NCBI RefSeq assembly: GCF_900104685.1
Contig: NZ_LT629755.1
Span: forward strand, 2,418,001 to 2,482,000
Direction: 5' to 3'
Source of the DNA: Agromyces flavus
GTDB taxonomy: Bacteria; Actinomycetota; Actinomycetes; Actinomycetales; Microbacteriaceae
DNA length: 64,000 nt
A model generated the notes under the pieces. It saw only the letters and a program-made list of their open reading frames with translations. It did not search any database and was not told the DNA's origin. Below, one piece after another: positions 44,535 to 52,672 of this stretch (its first letter is position 1; each line of letters starts with the position of its first letter). A program made the translations under genes and the position numbers.

Positions 44535-45587
44535 TCAGAACGCGGGCGCGCCGACCGACGACCGCACGATGAGCTCGGGCACGATCGTGCCGCGGTACTC
44601 GGGCGCCGAGGCGTCGATGTCGCCGAGCAGCAGCGCGACGCACCGCCGCCCGAGCTCGGCGAAGTCCTGGCGCACCGTCGTGAGCGGTGGCCAGAAGTGG
44701 GCCGCCTCTGGGATGTCGTCGAAGCCGATGACCGAGACGTCCCTCGGGATCTCGAGCCCGGCGTCGCGCACCGCGTGCATGACGCCGAGCGCCATCTGGT
44801 CGTTCGACGCGAAGATCGCCGTGAAGTCGCGCACGGTCAGCAGCTCGCGACCGGCGTAGTACCCGAAGTCGGCCGTCCAGTCGCCGAGGATCGGCGCGGT
44901 CGTGGGCACGTCCCGCGCGCTCATCTCGTCGAGGAACCCGCGCATGCGCGCCTCGGCCTCGATCCAGTCCTGCGGCCCGGCCAGGTGGTAGATCTGGCGG
45001 TGCCCGCGCTCGATGAGGTGGCGCGTGGCGATCCGGGCGCCCGCGATCTGGTCGACCGAGAGCGTGTGCTCGGGGTCGCGGCCGGTCGACTGCAGCGTGA
45101 CGTACGGCACGTCGATCGACAACTGCGCGAGCGTGTCGAACACGCGCACCTGCGGCGCGATGACGACGAGGCCCTCGATGCCCTGCGCGGCGAGGTGGGC
45201 CAGCCCGTCGGCAATGGAGCCCGCGTCGCCCGACTCGATGTTGGCGGTGGTGACCCAGTAACCCGACGTGCGCGCGGCCGACTCGATGGCCGCGATGCTC
45301 GACGCCGGCCCGTAGTGCGTGCTCGACGCCGACAGGATGCCGATCGTGCGCGACCGGCTCGTCACGAGCGCGCGCGCCGCTCGGTTGGGCTTGTACTGCA
45401 GCTCGGCCATCACGTCGAGCACCCGCTGCTTGGTCTCCGGACGGATGCTCGGATGGTTGTTCAGCACGCGCGACACCGTCTGATGCGAGACGCCCGCGAG
45501 GCGCGCGACATCGCGGATGCTGGGCGCACGCCCACGCACGGACTCCTGCGTCGTCTCCGGCACGTGACCTCGGTTCGATTCCGGCAT
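44535..45587 (-). CDS. LacI family transcriptional regulator (likely regulator of araD-chvE-gguAB)
   Basis: 350 aa. HTH SIRDVARLAGVSHQTVSRVLN, hinge NRAARALV, effector domain ending PELIVRSSVGAPAF, with GFDDIPEAAHFWPPLTTVRQ. ATG 45587 fits the mapped promoter; GTG 45599 and GTG 45563 (GAGG upstream) are alternatives. Transcribed toward araD, separated by 175 bp. Its recognition helix region is identical to the other two LacI proteins, yet operators differ. Confidence 0.9.
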   Translation of the reverse strand: MPESNRGHVPETTQESVRGRAPSIRDVARLAGVSHQTVSRVLNNHPSIRPETKQRVLDVMAELQYKPNRAARALVTSRSRTIGILSASSTHYGPASSIAAIESAARTSGYWVTTANIESGDAGSIADGLAHLAAQGIEGLVVIAPQVRVFDTLAQLSIDVPYVTLQSTGRDPEHTLSVDQIAGARIATRHLIERGHRQIYHLAGPQDWIEAEARMRGFLDEMSARDVPTTAPILGDWTADFGYYAGRELLTVRDFTAIFASNDQMALGVMHAVRDAGLEIPRDVSVIGFDDIPEAAHFWPPLTTVRQDFAELGRRCVALLLGDIDASAPEYRGTIVPELIVRSSVGAPAF

Positions 45588-45665
45588 GTTCACGGTCACA
45601 CATGCCGCCGCGACCATTATGCACGCGGATGGCGCGAATGTGACCGTCACAATGTGACCGTCACA
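45587..45665 (-). promoter_or_regulatory. Promoter with tandem LacI operators at the third lacI gene
   Basis: TGTGACCGTCACA occurs twice, at 45639-45651 and 45653-45665 (period 14 bp). A -10 candidate CATAAT (minus strand, 45616-45621) lies downstream, and a third related word TGTTCACGGTCACA (45587-45600) overlaps the ATG. The gene is probably tightly autorepressed. Confidence 0.78.
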
Positions 45666-45681
45666 TCGGATCGGCGGCCCG

Positions 45682-47061
45682 TCAGCGCGGCGGATGGACG
45701 CGCGACGACAGCGCCACCCCGACGATCGCGATCGCGACCGTCACGAGGAACTCGGCCGTGAATGCATCGGGCCCGACGACGCTCGCGACGAGGGCGGTGA
45801 TCGCCAAGGCGACCGCCGCGCCGAGCGACTCGCCGATCGTGAGCGCCGCGCTGTTGAAGCCCTGCGACTCCTGCGTCGACTGCTCGAGCACCGAGACCGA
45901 GAAGCGCGGATACATGAAGCCCATCGCGGCGCCGCACGCCGTCCAGGCGACGAACGCGACCGCCGGATGCAGCGTGAAGGCGGCGACCCCGAGCACGACC
46001 ACGAGCGAGACGGCGAGCAGGCCCGCGCCGATCCGCACGACGTCGGCGTTCGAGATCCGGTCGCCGAGCCGGCCCTGCAACCACGAGGCGACGGCCCAGG
46101 AGATGCCGGCGCCCGTGAGCACCGCGCCAGCGAGGCTCGGCATCAACCCGTAGCGCTCGATGAGCAGGTACGGCAGGTAGATCTCGCTGGCGAAGAAGGC
46201 GCCGGCGACGATCGCGCGCATGAGCACGGTCGCGGGCATGCCCCGCGCCGCCCGCAGCGCGCCGGGCGGGAGCAGCGGCCGCACGGCGACGATCGCGACG
46301 AAGATGCCCACGACCGCGACGATCCAGCGCCACGGCTCGGGCAGCTCCTTCGCAAGGCTGACCCCGAGCGCGGCGAACGCGGCGAGGACCGACCACGCGA
46401 GCCGGGAGCCGCTCCACGGCACCGACGGGTCGCCCCGCACCTGGTCGTGGACGCGCAGCAGCGGCACGAGCATCATCGCGCCGGCCGGCAGCACGAGCGC
46501 GATGACGCCGAGGAACACCCACCGCCAGTCGAGCTGCTCGGCGACGAATCCGGCGACGGCCGGGCCGACGATCGACGGGATGACCCATGCCGCCGCGAAG
46601 CCCGCGAACACCCGAGAGCGCACCGACTCGGGGTACACCCGCGCGACGATCACGTAGAGCGGCACGATGACGGCCGCGCCGCCGATGCCGTGCACCAGCC
46701 GGCCGAGCACCAGCACCGGCATGCTCGGCGCGAGCCCCGCGATCACCAGGCCGATCACGAACAGCACGCCCGCCGCGATGAGCGGCGGCAGCGGCCCGGA
46801 ACGGTCGCTCCAGTTGCCGGCGACGACCATGCCCACGACGCCCGCGGCGAGCGGGACCGAGAATGCGAGCGCGTAGAGGTGCTCGCCGTCGAGGTCGGCG
46901 ACGACGAGCGGCATCACCGTGGTGACCGCGAGCACCTCGAACGCCGCGAGGAAGATGAGCGCGAACATGCCGAGCGACAGCCAGCGCCAGGGCCGTGCGA
47001 GCGGACCCCCGACCGGAACCTCGGTGGCCGCGGATGGTGCGGGGGTGGTGCGCTCGCTCAC
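45682..47061 (-). CDS. MFS transporter
   Basis: 459 aa, many hydrophobic helices. VLAVTTVMPLVVADLDGEHL at helix 1, motif A-like GNWSDRSGPLPP, and LGRLVHGIGGAAVIVPLYV resemble the drug/H+ antiporter (DHA2-type) group. GTG 47061 is the first plausible start after the aldo/keto reductase gene. Substrate unknown; linkage to sugar genes could mean sugar efflux, but this is a guess. Confidence 0.88.
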   Translation of the reverse strand: MSERTTPAPSAATEVPVGGPLARPWRWLSLGMFALIFLAAFEVLAVTTVMPLVVADLDGEHLYALAFSVPLAAGVVGMVVAGNWSDRSGPLPPLIAAGVLFVIGLVIAGLAPSMPVLVLGRLVHGIGGAAVIVPLYVIVARVYPESVRSRVFAGFAAAWVIPSIVGPAVAGFVAEQLDWRWVFLGVIALVLPAGAMMLVPLLRVHDQVRGDPSVPWSGSRLAWSVLAAFAALGVSLAKELPEPWRWIVAVVGIFVAIVAVRPLLPPGALRAARGMPATVLMRAIVAGAFFASEIYLPYLLIERYGLMPSLAGAVLTGAGISWAVASWLQGRLGDRISNADVVRIGAGLLAVSLVVVLGVAAFTLHPAVAFVAWTACGAAMGFMYPRFSVSVLEQSTQESQGFNSAALTIGESLGAAVALAITALVASVVGPDAFTAEFLVTVAIAIVGVALSSRVHPPR

Positions 47062-47135
47062 CCGATCGAGCCTACGACGGGGCGGCGACATCCGCCGCGC
47101 CGAACCGGTCGCCGACCCGCGACAACCGGACAGCG

Positions 47136-47966
47136 CTACAGCTCTTCGTGCACCTCGGGATCGGCACCCCACAGGCGGCCGCGCTCGAGGCCCGAGATCG
47201 CCTCGACCTCGGCCGGCTCGAGCCCGACGTCGAAGACGTCGAGGTTCTCGCGGCGACGTGCGGCATCGGCCGACTTGGGGATCGGCACGGAGCCGAGCTC
47301 GAGATGCCACGCGAGCACCGCCTGGGCCGGCGTCACGCCGTGCCGCGCCGCGATCTCGGCGATCACGGGTTCGGCGAACAGCTCGCTGCCCTTGGCGAGC
47401 GGCGTCCAGCTCTCGGTGCGGATCGCGTGCTCGGAGTGATACGCCCGCAGCTCGACCTGCGGATGGTACGGGTGCAGCTCGACCTGGTTCACGACCGGCA
47501 TGAGGCCCGTCTCGGCGTTCAGCCGATCGAGCATCGCGGGCGTGAAGTTCGAGACGCCGATCGAGCGCACGACGCCGCGCTCCTTGAGCTTGATCATCGA
47601 GCGCCAGCTGTCGACGTAGCGGTCGCGCTTCGGGTTCGGCCAGTGGATGAGGTACAGGTCGACCCAGTCGAGGTCGAGGCGCTTGCGCGACTGCTCGAAG
47701 CTCGCGAGCGTCTCCTCGAGGCCGTGGTGGCGGCCGGGCAGCTTGGTGGTGACGAAGAGGTCGCTGCGGTCGACGTCGACGCGGCGGATGGCCTCGGCCA
47801 CCACCTCCTCGTTGCCGTAGTTGTAGGCCGTATCGATGAGGCGATAGCCGTCCTGGATGGCGGAGACGATGGCCTCGACGCCCGACTGGTCGTTCAGCCC
47901 GTACGTGCCCAAGCCGATCGCAGGGATCGTGTTGCCGTCGGCGAGCGCGTACGCATGGGCGGTCAT
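47136..47966 (-). CDS. Aldo/keto reductase
   Basis: 276 aa (beta/alpha)8 NADPH-dependent reductase. ALADGNTIPAIGLGTYGL at the N-terminus, catalytic Asp and Tyr in YRLIDTAYNYGNEE, Lys in FVTTKLPG, His in DLYLIHWPNPK and C-terminal PIPKSADAARRRENLDVFD, the DkgA/AKR5 pattern. ATG 47966 has GAGG 9 nt upstream. Reduces aldehydes, ketoacids or keto-sugars. Confidence 0.93.
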   Translation of the reverse strand: MTAHAYALADGNTIPAIGLGTYGLNDQSGVEAIVSAIQDGYRLIDTAYNYGNEEVVAEAIRRVDVDRSDLFVTTKLPGRHHGLEETLASFEQSRKRLDLDWVDLYLIHWPNPKRDRYVDSWRSMIKLKERGVVRSIGVSNFTPAMLDRLNAETGLMPVVNQVELHPYHPQVELRAYHSEHAIRTESWTPLAKGSELFAEPVIAEIAARHGVTPAQAVLAWHLELGSVPIPKSADAARRRENLDVFDVGLEPAEVEAISGLERGRLWGADPEVHEEL

Positions 47967-48095
47967 GGCATCCATCCTCACCCGGAACGGCCCCCGCGTG
48001 CCAGCCGCGACGCGCGGTCACCGGACATTCCCGGTTCCCACGCCGCCGCCGTCGGGCGCGAGACGATGGCCGTGAGCGATCCGCCGCCCGCGCAA

Positions 48096-49031
48096 CTATC
48101 CGACGGGCAACTCGGCGAACGCCCGCACCGGGAAGGTGCCGAACCCCTCGACCTTCGGTGGCACGGCGGTGAACCGAGCCCCACGGACCGGAACGCGGTC
48201 GAGCCCCGTCAGGTGCTCGACGACGTGGATGCCCGCGGCGAGCAGCAGCGAATGGGCCGGCCGGGTGCCGCCGGACTCGGTGTCGTCGATGTTCAGCGCG
48301 TCGATGCCGACGATGGCGACGCCGGCGTCGACGAGGTGCTGCGCGCCTTCGTCGGTGAGGAACGGCGAGCCGTGCGCGTACGCGGGCGTGCCGAAATGCC
48401 GGCTCCAGCCGGTGTGCAGGAGCACCGCGGTGCCGGCCAGGTCGCGGTCGAGGAACGCCGCTGCGGGAATCCCGCGGGTGGCGGCATCCGTGAATCGGAA
48501 CACCTCGGCCGGCACCCCCACCAGCGTCGAGAGATCGAGGCTCGCGAGATCGCCGCCGTCGGCGTAGCGGTGGTACGGGCTGTCGAGGTACGTGCCCGTG
48601 TTGCCGGCCATCGTGATGAGGTCGATCGCGAACTCGGTGCCCGGCGCGTAGTGCTCGCGCGACGCCTCGCGCGTGAGGTGCGGTGTGATGGTGGGCGCCG
48701 GGATGCCGGGGTACGTCACGAGTCCGGCTCGCACCGTGTGGCTCAGGTCGACGAGCTCGCCTCTGGTGGAGATCGGGCCGGATGCCGCGGCCGCACCGAC
48801 CGCGGAATCGGACACGCCGCGCGACCCCTTGTGCGGCTCTTCGACGATCTCGAGGTTCGCGAGCTCGACGCGACCCACCATGGCGAGTCCGAGATGCCGC
48901 ACCAGCAGCTCCCCGATCTGCGCCTCGGTGAGGTCGGCCGACGGGATGTCCAAGCGGAACGCCTCGGCCCGCAGTCCTCCGCCGTTGACGAACTCGATCT
49001 CGGCGTCGAAGCGGGCACGGTACTCGGTCAA
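48096..49031 (-). CDS. Cyclase/kynurenine-formamidase-like hydrolase with extra N-terminal domain
   Basis: 311 aa. Residues ~90-310 form the cyclase family fold: LVDLSHTVRAGLVTYPG, TYLDSPYHRYADGGDL (the metal-binding HXXXD-like motif is altered to SPYHRYADG), VLLHTGWS, and GIDALNIDD. Residues 1-85 are an added domain I do not recognise (FDAEIEFVNGGGLRAEAFRL). TTG 49031 overlaps the APC permease stop and has GGAG 6 nt upstream. Possibly hydrolyses an amide or lactone taken up by that permease. Confidence 0.8.
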   Translation of the reverse strand: MTEYRARFDAEIEFVNGGGLRAEAFRLDIPSADLTEAQIGELLVRHLGLAMVGRVELANLEIVEEPHKGSRGVSDSAVGAAAASGPISTRGELVDLSHTVRAGLVTYPGIPAPTITPHLTREASREHYAPGTEFAIDLITMAGNTGTYLDSPYHRYADGGDLASLDLSTLVGVPAEVFRFTDAATRGIPAAAFLDRDLAGTAVLLHTGWSRHFGTPAYAHGSPFLTDEGAQHLVDAGVAIVGIDALNIDDTESGGTRPAHSLLLAAGIHVVEHLTGLDRVPVRGARFTAVPPKVEGFGTFPVRAFAELPVG

Positions 49032-50425
49032 CTGGGCTCCTGACGAGGTGCGGTGAGCAGTGCGGCTCGAGTGCGGCGCCCGCCGGCGTCGTGGTGGTCG
49101 CCGGCGCGTGCGATCGCGCGGCCTCGACGAAGTCGGCGCACCACCGTGACGACCACCGCGGCCGCGGCGAGCACGAGCGGCACCACGAGGTTCTGCCAGG
49201 CCAGCACGAGGAGTCCCGCCGAGAGCACGGTCGCCACGACGGCGAGCCACCAGCCGACCGACCAGCGCCGGAGCAGCAGCGTGGCCGCGACCATTCCGGC
49301 CGCGTAGATCGCGACCATGTTGCTCGTGTGGATGAGGATGAAGCCGGTGAGGTCGAGGTCGTTGAGCAGCATGAGGCCGAAGTAGACGACGATCAGCGTG
49401 CCCGTCAGCGCGAGGGCGCGGCGCGGGACCTCACCGTCGGCGGCGCCTTTCGCGAAGAAGCGCGGCAGGTCGCCGTCTCGCCCGAGCGCGGCGCCGAGCT
49501 TGCCGAACGCGGGCAGGTACGCGTTGACCACGCCGACCGTGACGATGGCGGCGACGATCGCGACGAGCACCGAACCGATGCCGGGGGCCGTGGTCTCGAC
49601 CAGGTCGAGCAGCGGCACCTGGCTCGCTCCCGCCCGCTCGCCCAGCGCGGCGACGGTCACGAACTGCAGCGCGAGGTAGCCGGCGCCCACGATGACGATC
49701 GCGATGGCCGTGGCGATCGGGATCGTGCGCTTCGGGTCGCGGAACTCGCCCGCGATGTGCGTGCCGACCTCCCACCCGGCGAAGGCCCAGACGAACAGGC
49801 TGATGGCGACGCCGACGCCCGCCCACCCGTTGGGCAGGAACGGCGTGAAGTTCGCGGGCTCGGCCGCGGGGAACGTGACGGCGACGACGCCGACGACCAC
49901 CGAGAGCAGCAGCCCGGTGAGCACGAACTGCACCCAGCCCGCGACCCGCACCCCGAACCAGTTCGCGACGAACGGCGGCAGGAACACCGCGAAGCCGATG
50001 ACGGGCACCGCCGCACGGTCGACGCCGAGCACCGCGACGACGTACTCGCCGCCGAGGATCGCGACGACCGGCGCGCCGACGCAGACGCCGAAGAAGAACC
50101 AGTACCCGGTCATGCGGGCGGCGGTGGGCCCGAGCGCGCGGCGCACGTAGCTGGCGACGCCGCCGGCGTCGGGGAAGCGCGAGGCGAGCGCGGCGAACGT
50201 CCCGGCGAGCGGGATGGAGAGGACGAGCACCGCGGCCACGGCGAGGATCGATGCCGGACCGGCCGCCTGGGCGGCGAGGCCGGGCAGCACGAGGATGCCG
50301 GTGCCGAGCACGCTCGCGATGTACAGCGCGGTGCCCTGCACGAGGCCCAGGCTGCCCCGGTGCCCGGTGCCGGTGGCGGTGGCGGTGGCGACGGGTGGCG
50401 CGGCATCCAGCGTTCTCGAACTCAC
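49028..50425 (-). CDS. APC family amino-acid/amine permease
   Basis: 465 aa with about 12 helices. Helix 1 carries the unwound glycine motif in LYIASVLGTGILVLPGLAA, and VWAFAGWEVGTHIAGEFRDP is helix 6 and the loop. A basic His/Arg-rich C-terminal tail follows. GTG start. Coupled to the cyclase-family gene downstream by stop/start overlap, hinting at joint uptake and hydrolysis of one compound. Confidence 0.9.
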   Translation of the reverse strand: MSSRTLDAAPPVATATATGTGHRGSLGLVQGTALYIASVLGTGILVLPGLAAQAAGPASILAVAAVLVLSIPLAGTFAALASRFPDAGGVASYVRRALGPTAARMTGYWFFFGVCVGAPVVAILGGEYVVAVLGVDRAAVPVIGFAVFLPPFVANWFGVRVAGWVQFVLTGLLLSVVVGVVAVTFPAAEPANFTPFLPNGWAGVGVAISLFVWAFAGWEVGTHIAGEFRDPKRTIPIATAIAIVIVGAGYLALQFVTVAALGERAGASQVPLLDLVETTAPGIGSVLVAIVAAIVTVGVVNAYLPAFGKLGAALGRDGDLPRFFAKGAADGEVPRRALALTGTLIVVYFGLMLLNDLDLTGFILIHTSNMVAIYAAGMVAATLLLRRWSVGWWLAVVATVLSAGLLVLAWQNLVVPLVLAAAAVVVTVVRRLRRGRAIARAGDHHDAGGRRTRAALLTAPRQEPS

Positions 50426-50482
50426 CCGCTCATTCTGGGCCCTGCCACCGACGCGTCACGATGGCAGGGTAGACATCATTCG

Positions 50483-51307
50483 TTAAGATCCTGCCAGACC
50501 CGCCGCGGGCGACGGCGTCGAGCGCCGCACCTCCGCGATCGCCGACTCGCGGTCGAGGAAGTTCGCGAGCTCGCCGATCGAGCTCATCAGCGGCGCCGGC
50601 ACCACGACCAGCGTGTTCTTGTCGACGCCCACCTCGACGAGAGTCTGCAGGGTGCGCAACTGCAGTGCGAGCGGATGCGACATCATCGTGTCGGACGCGA
50701 CGCCGAGCTGTGTCGCTGCGAGCGCCTCGCCCTCGGCGGCGATGATCTTCGCGCGCTTCTCGCGCTCGGCCTCGGCCTGCTTGGCCATCGCTCGCTTCAT
50801 CGAGTCGGGCAGCAGGATGTCCTTCAGTTCGACGAGGGTCACTTCGACGCCCCACTCCGTGGTCGTCACGTCGAGGATCTGGCGGATGTTGGCGTTGAGC
50901 ATCGCGGTGTCGGACAGCGCCTCGTCGAGGTGGTGCTGGCCGATCACCTTGCGCAGCGTCGTCTGCGCGATCTGGTCGATCGCGGACTTCACGTTCTCGA
51001 TCGCGATCACCGACTTCACCGCGTCGACGACCCGGTAGTAGGCGACCGCCGAGACGCCGACGCTCACGTTGTCCTTCGTGATGATGCCCTGCGACTGGAT
51101 GGGCAGCGTCACGATGCGCAGCGACACCTTCGTCATGACGTCCACGATGGGGATGATGAAGCGGATGCCCGGCTCGCGCACGCCGTGCAGCCGCCCGAAG
51201 CGCAGGACCACGCCCCGCTCGTACTGCTTCACGATCTTGATCGACATGAACAGCAGCACGATCGCGACGATGCCGAGCACGATCAGGGTGATCCAGAGCC
51301 AGACCAT
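50483..51307 (-). CDS. SPFH/band 7 (slipin-like) membrane protein
   Basis: 274 aa. One N-terminal transmembrane helix (VWLWITLIVLGIVAIVLLFM), then the SPFH domain (YERGVVLRFGRLHGVREPG, DNVSVGVSAVAYYRV, LIRQ-like NIRQILDVTTTEWGVEV), a charged coiled coil (AKQAEAEREKRAKIIAAEGE) and a short tail. Typical membrane-scaffold protein; no NfeD partner is adjacent. ATG 51307 is preferred because GAGGAG sits 9 nt upstream. Confidence 0.93.
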   Translation of the reverse strand: MVWLWITLIVLGIVAIVLLFMSIKIVKQYERGVVLRFGRLHGVREPGIRFIIPIVDVMTKVSLRIVTLPIQSQGIITKDNVSVGVSAVAYYRVVDAVKSVIAIENVKSAIDQIAQTTLRKVIGQHHLDEALSDTAMLNANIRQILDVTTTEWGVEVTLVELKDILLPDSMKRAMAKQAEAEREKRAKIIAAEGEALAATQLGVASDTMMSHPLALQLRTLQTLVEVGVDKNTLVVVPAPLMSSIGELANFLDRESAIAEVRRSTPSPAAGLAGS

Positions 51308-51395
51308 GGCGCTCATCTCCTCGGCGCCGGTGACGTGCCGCGCGCCGTCGACCCCATTCTCCCACCGGCGGATGGCGCGCCGGCCGCGCGGCTGG

Positions 51396-52556
51396 CTAGA
51401 GCCGGCCGAGCGCCTGGTCGATGTCGGCGAGCAGGTCCGCGACATCCTCGATGCCGACCGACAGTCGCACGATCGACTCGGGCACCTCGGCCTCGGTCCC
51501 CTTGACCGACGCGTGGGTCATCTCGGACGGGTAGTTCACGAGCGACTCGACCCCGCCGAGGGACTCGGCCAGCGTGAACAGCTCGGTCGACTCCGCGAAG
51601 CGTCGCGCCGCCTCGCCGCCGCCGGCGAGGTCGATCGACACCATGCCGCCGAAGCCCGACATCTGCCGCGCCGCGAGCTCGTGGCCCGGGTGCGACTCGA
51701 GGCCCGGATAGAGCACGCGGGCGATGCCGGTGTGCTCGGAGAGCCGCTGCGCGATCGCCAACGCGTTCTCGCTGTGCCGCTGCATCCGGATGCCGAGCGT
51801 CTTGATGCCGCGCGTGGTGAGGAACGCGTCGAACGGGGACGACACCGCGCCCGCCGCGAACTGCGTGAAACCGACCCGCTCGGCCAGATCCTCCCGCCCG
51901 TCGGCGAAGACGAGCGCACCGCCCACGACGTCGGAGTGACCGCCGAGGTACTTCGTCGTCGAGTGCACGACGACGTGGCCGCCGAGGGCGATCGGCTGCT
52001 GCAGGGCGGGCGAGGCGAACGTGTTGTCGACCACGACGAGCACGCCGGCCTCGTCGCCGAGCTCGGCGAGCGCCGCGACATCCGAGATCTTCATCAGCGG
52101 GTTGGAGGGCGTCTCGACCCACAGCACCTTCGTGGTGCCCAGCTCGATCGCGTCGCGCACGGCGTCGAGGTCGCTCGTGTCGACCGTGCTGTGCCGCACG
52201 CCCCAGTCGCCGAAGATGCGGCGGATCAGGCGGTGCGTGCCGCCGTACACGTCGTTCCCGATGACGACGTGGTCGCCGGGCTGCAGCACCGTGCGCAGCA
52301 GCGCGTCCTCGGCCGCGAGACCCGAGGCGAACGACAGTCCCCGGATGCCGCCCTCGAGCGCCGCGAGCTGCGTCTCGAGCGCGGTGCGCGTCGGGTTGCC
52401 GCCGCGCGAGTACTCGTACCCGTTGCGTAACCCGCCGATGCCGTCCTGCGCATAGGTCGAGGTCACGTGGATGGGCGGGATGACATCGCCCGTGGTCGGG
52501 TCGGGGTCTTGTCCGGCGTGGACCGCGCGCGTGTCGAATCGAGCGTCGTGCTGCAT
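51396..52556 (-). CDS. metB: Cystathionine gamma-synthase/lyase (PLP-dependent)
   Basis: 386 aa Cys/Met metabolism PLP enzyme. FDTRAVHAGQDPDPTTGDVI at the N-terminus, SRGGNPTRTALETQLAALEG, PLP Lys in HSTTKYLGGHSDVVGGA, and C-terminal LAESLGGVESLVNYPSEMTH. Lies downstream of the cystathionine beta-synthase gene, so it may work as lyase in reverse transsulfuration as well as synthase; sequence does not separate these. Confidence 0.92.
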   Translation of the reverse strand: MQHDARFDTRAVHAGQDPDPTTGDVIPPIHVTSTYAQDGIGGLRNGYEYSRGGNPTRTALETQLAALEGGIRGLSFASGLAAEDALLRTVLQPGDHVVIGNDVYGGTHRLIRRIFGDWGVRHSTVDTSDLDAVRDAIELGTTKVLWVETPSNPLMKISDVAALAELGDEAGVLVVVDNTFASPALQQPIALGGHVVVHSTTKYLGGHSDVVGGALVFADGREDLAERVGFTQFAAGAVSSPFDAFLTTRGIKTLGIRMQRHSENALAIAQRLSEHTGIARVLYPGLESHPGHELAARQMSGFGGMVSIDLAGGGEAARRFAESTELFTLAESLGGVESLVNYPSEMTHASVKGTEAEVPESIVRLSVGIEDVADLLADIDQALGRL

Positions 52557-52582
52557 GTCGGTGGTTCCAATCGCGATGTGGT

Positions 52583-52651
52583 TTCAGGAGAACGGAGGCT
52601 GATCAGGATCCGATCGGCGACATCGTCCTGAATTGCCTCCGTTCTCCTGAA
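52583..52651. promoter_or_regulatory. Long inverted repeat in the leader between cystathionine genes
   Basis: Perfect 17-bp arms TTCAGGAGAACGGAGGC (52583-52599) and GCCTCCGTTCTCCTGAA (52635-52651). Inside are further arms TCAGGA (52603-52608) / TCCTGA (52626-52631). It starts 22 bp past the cystathionine beta-synthase stop and ends 27 bp before metB. It can act as terminator and/or attenuator; the sequence does not show which. Confidence 0.7.
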
Positions 52652-52672
52652 TCGAGTGGCTCGAGTGGGTCA

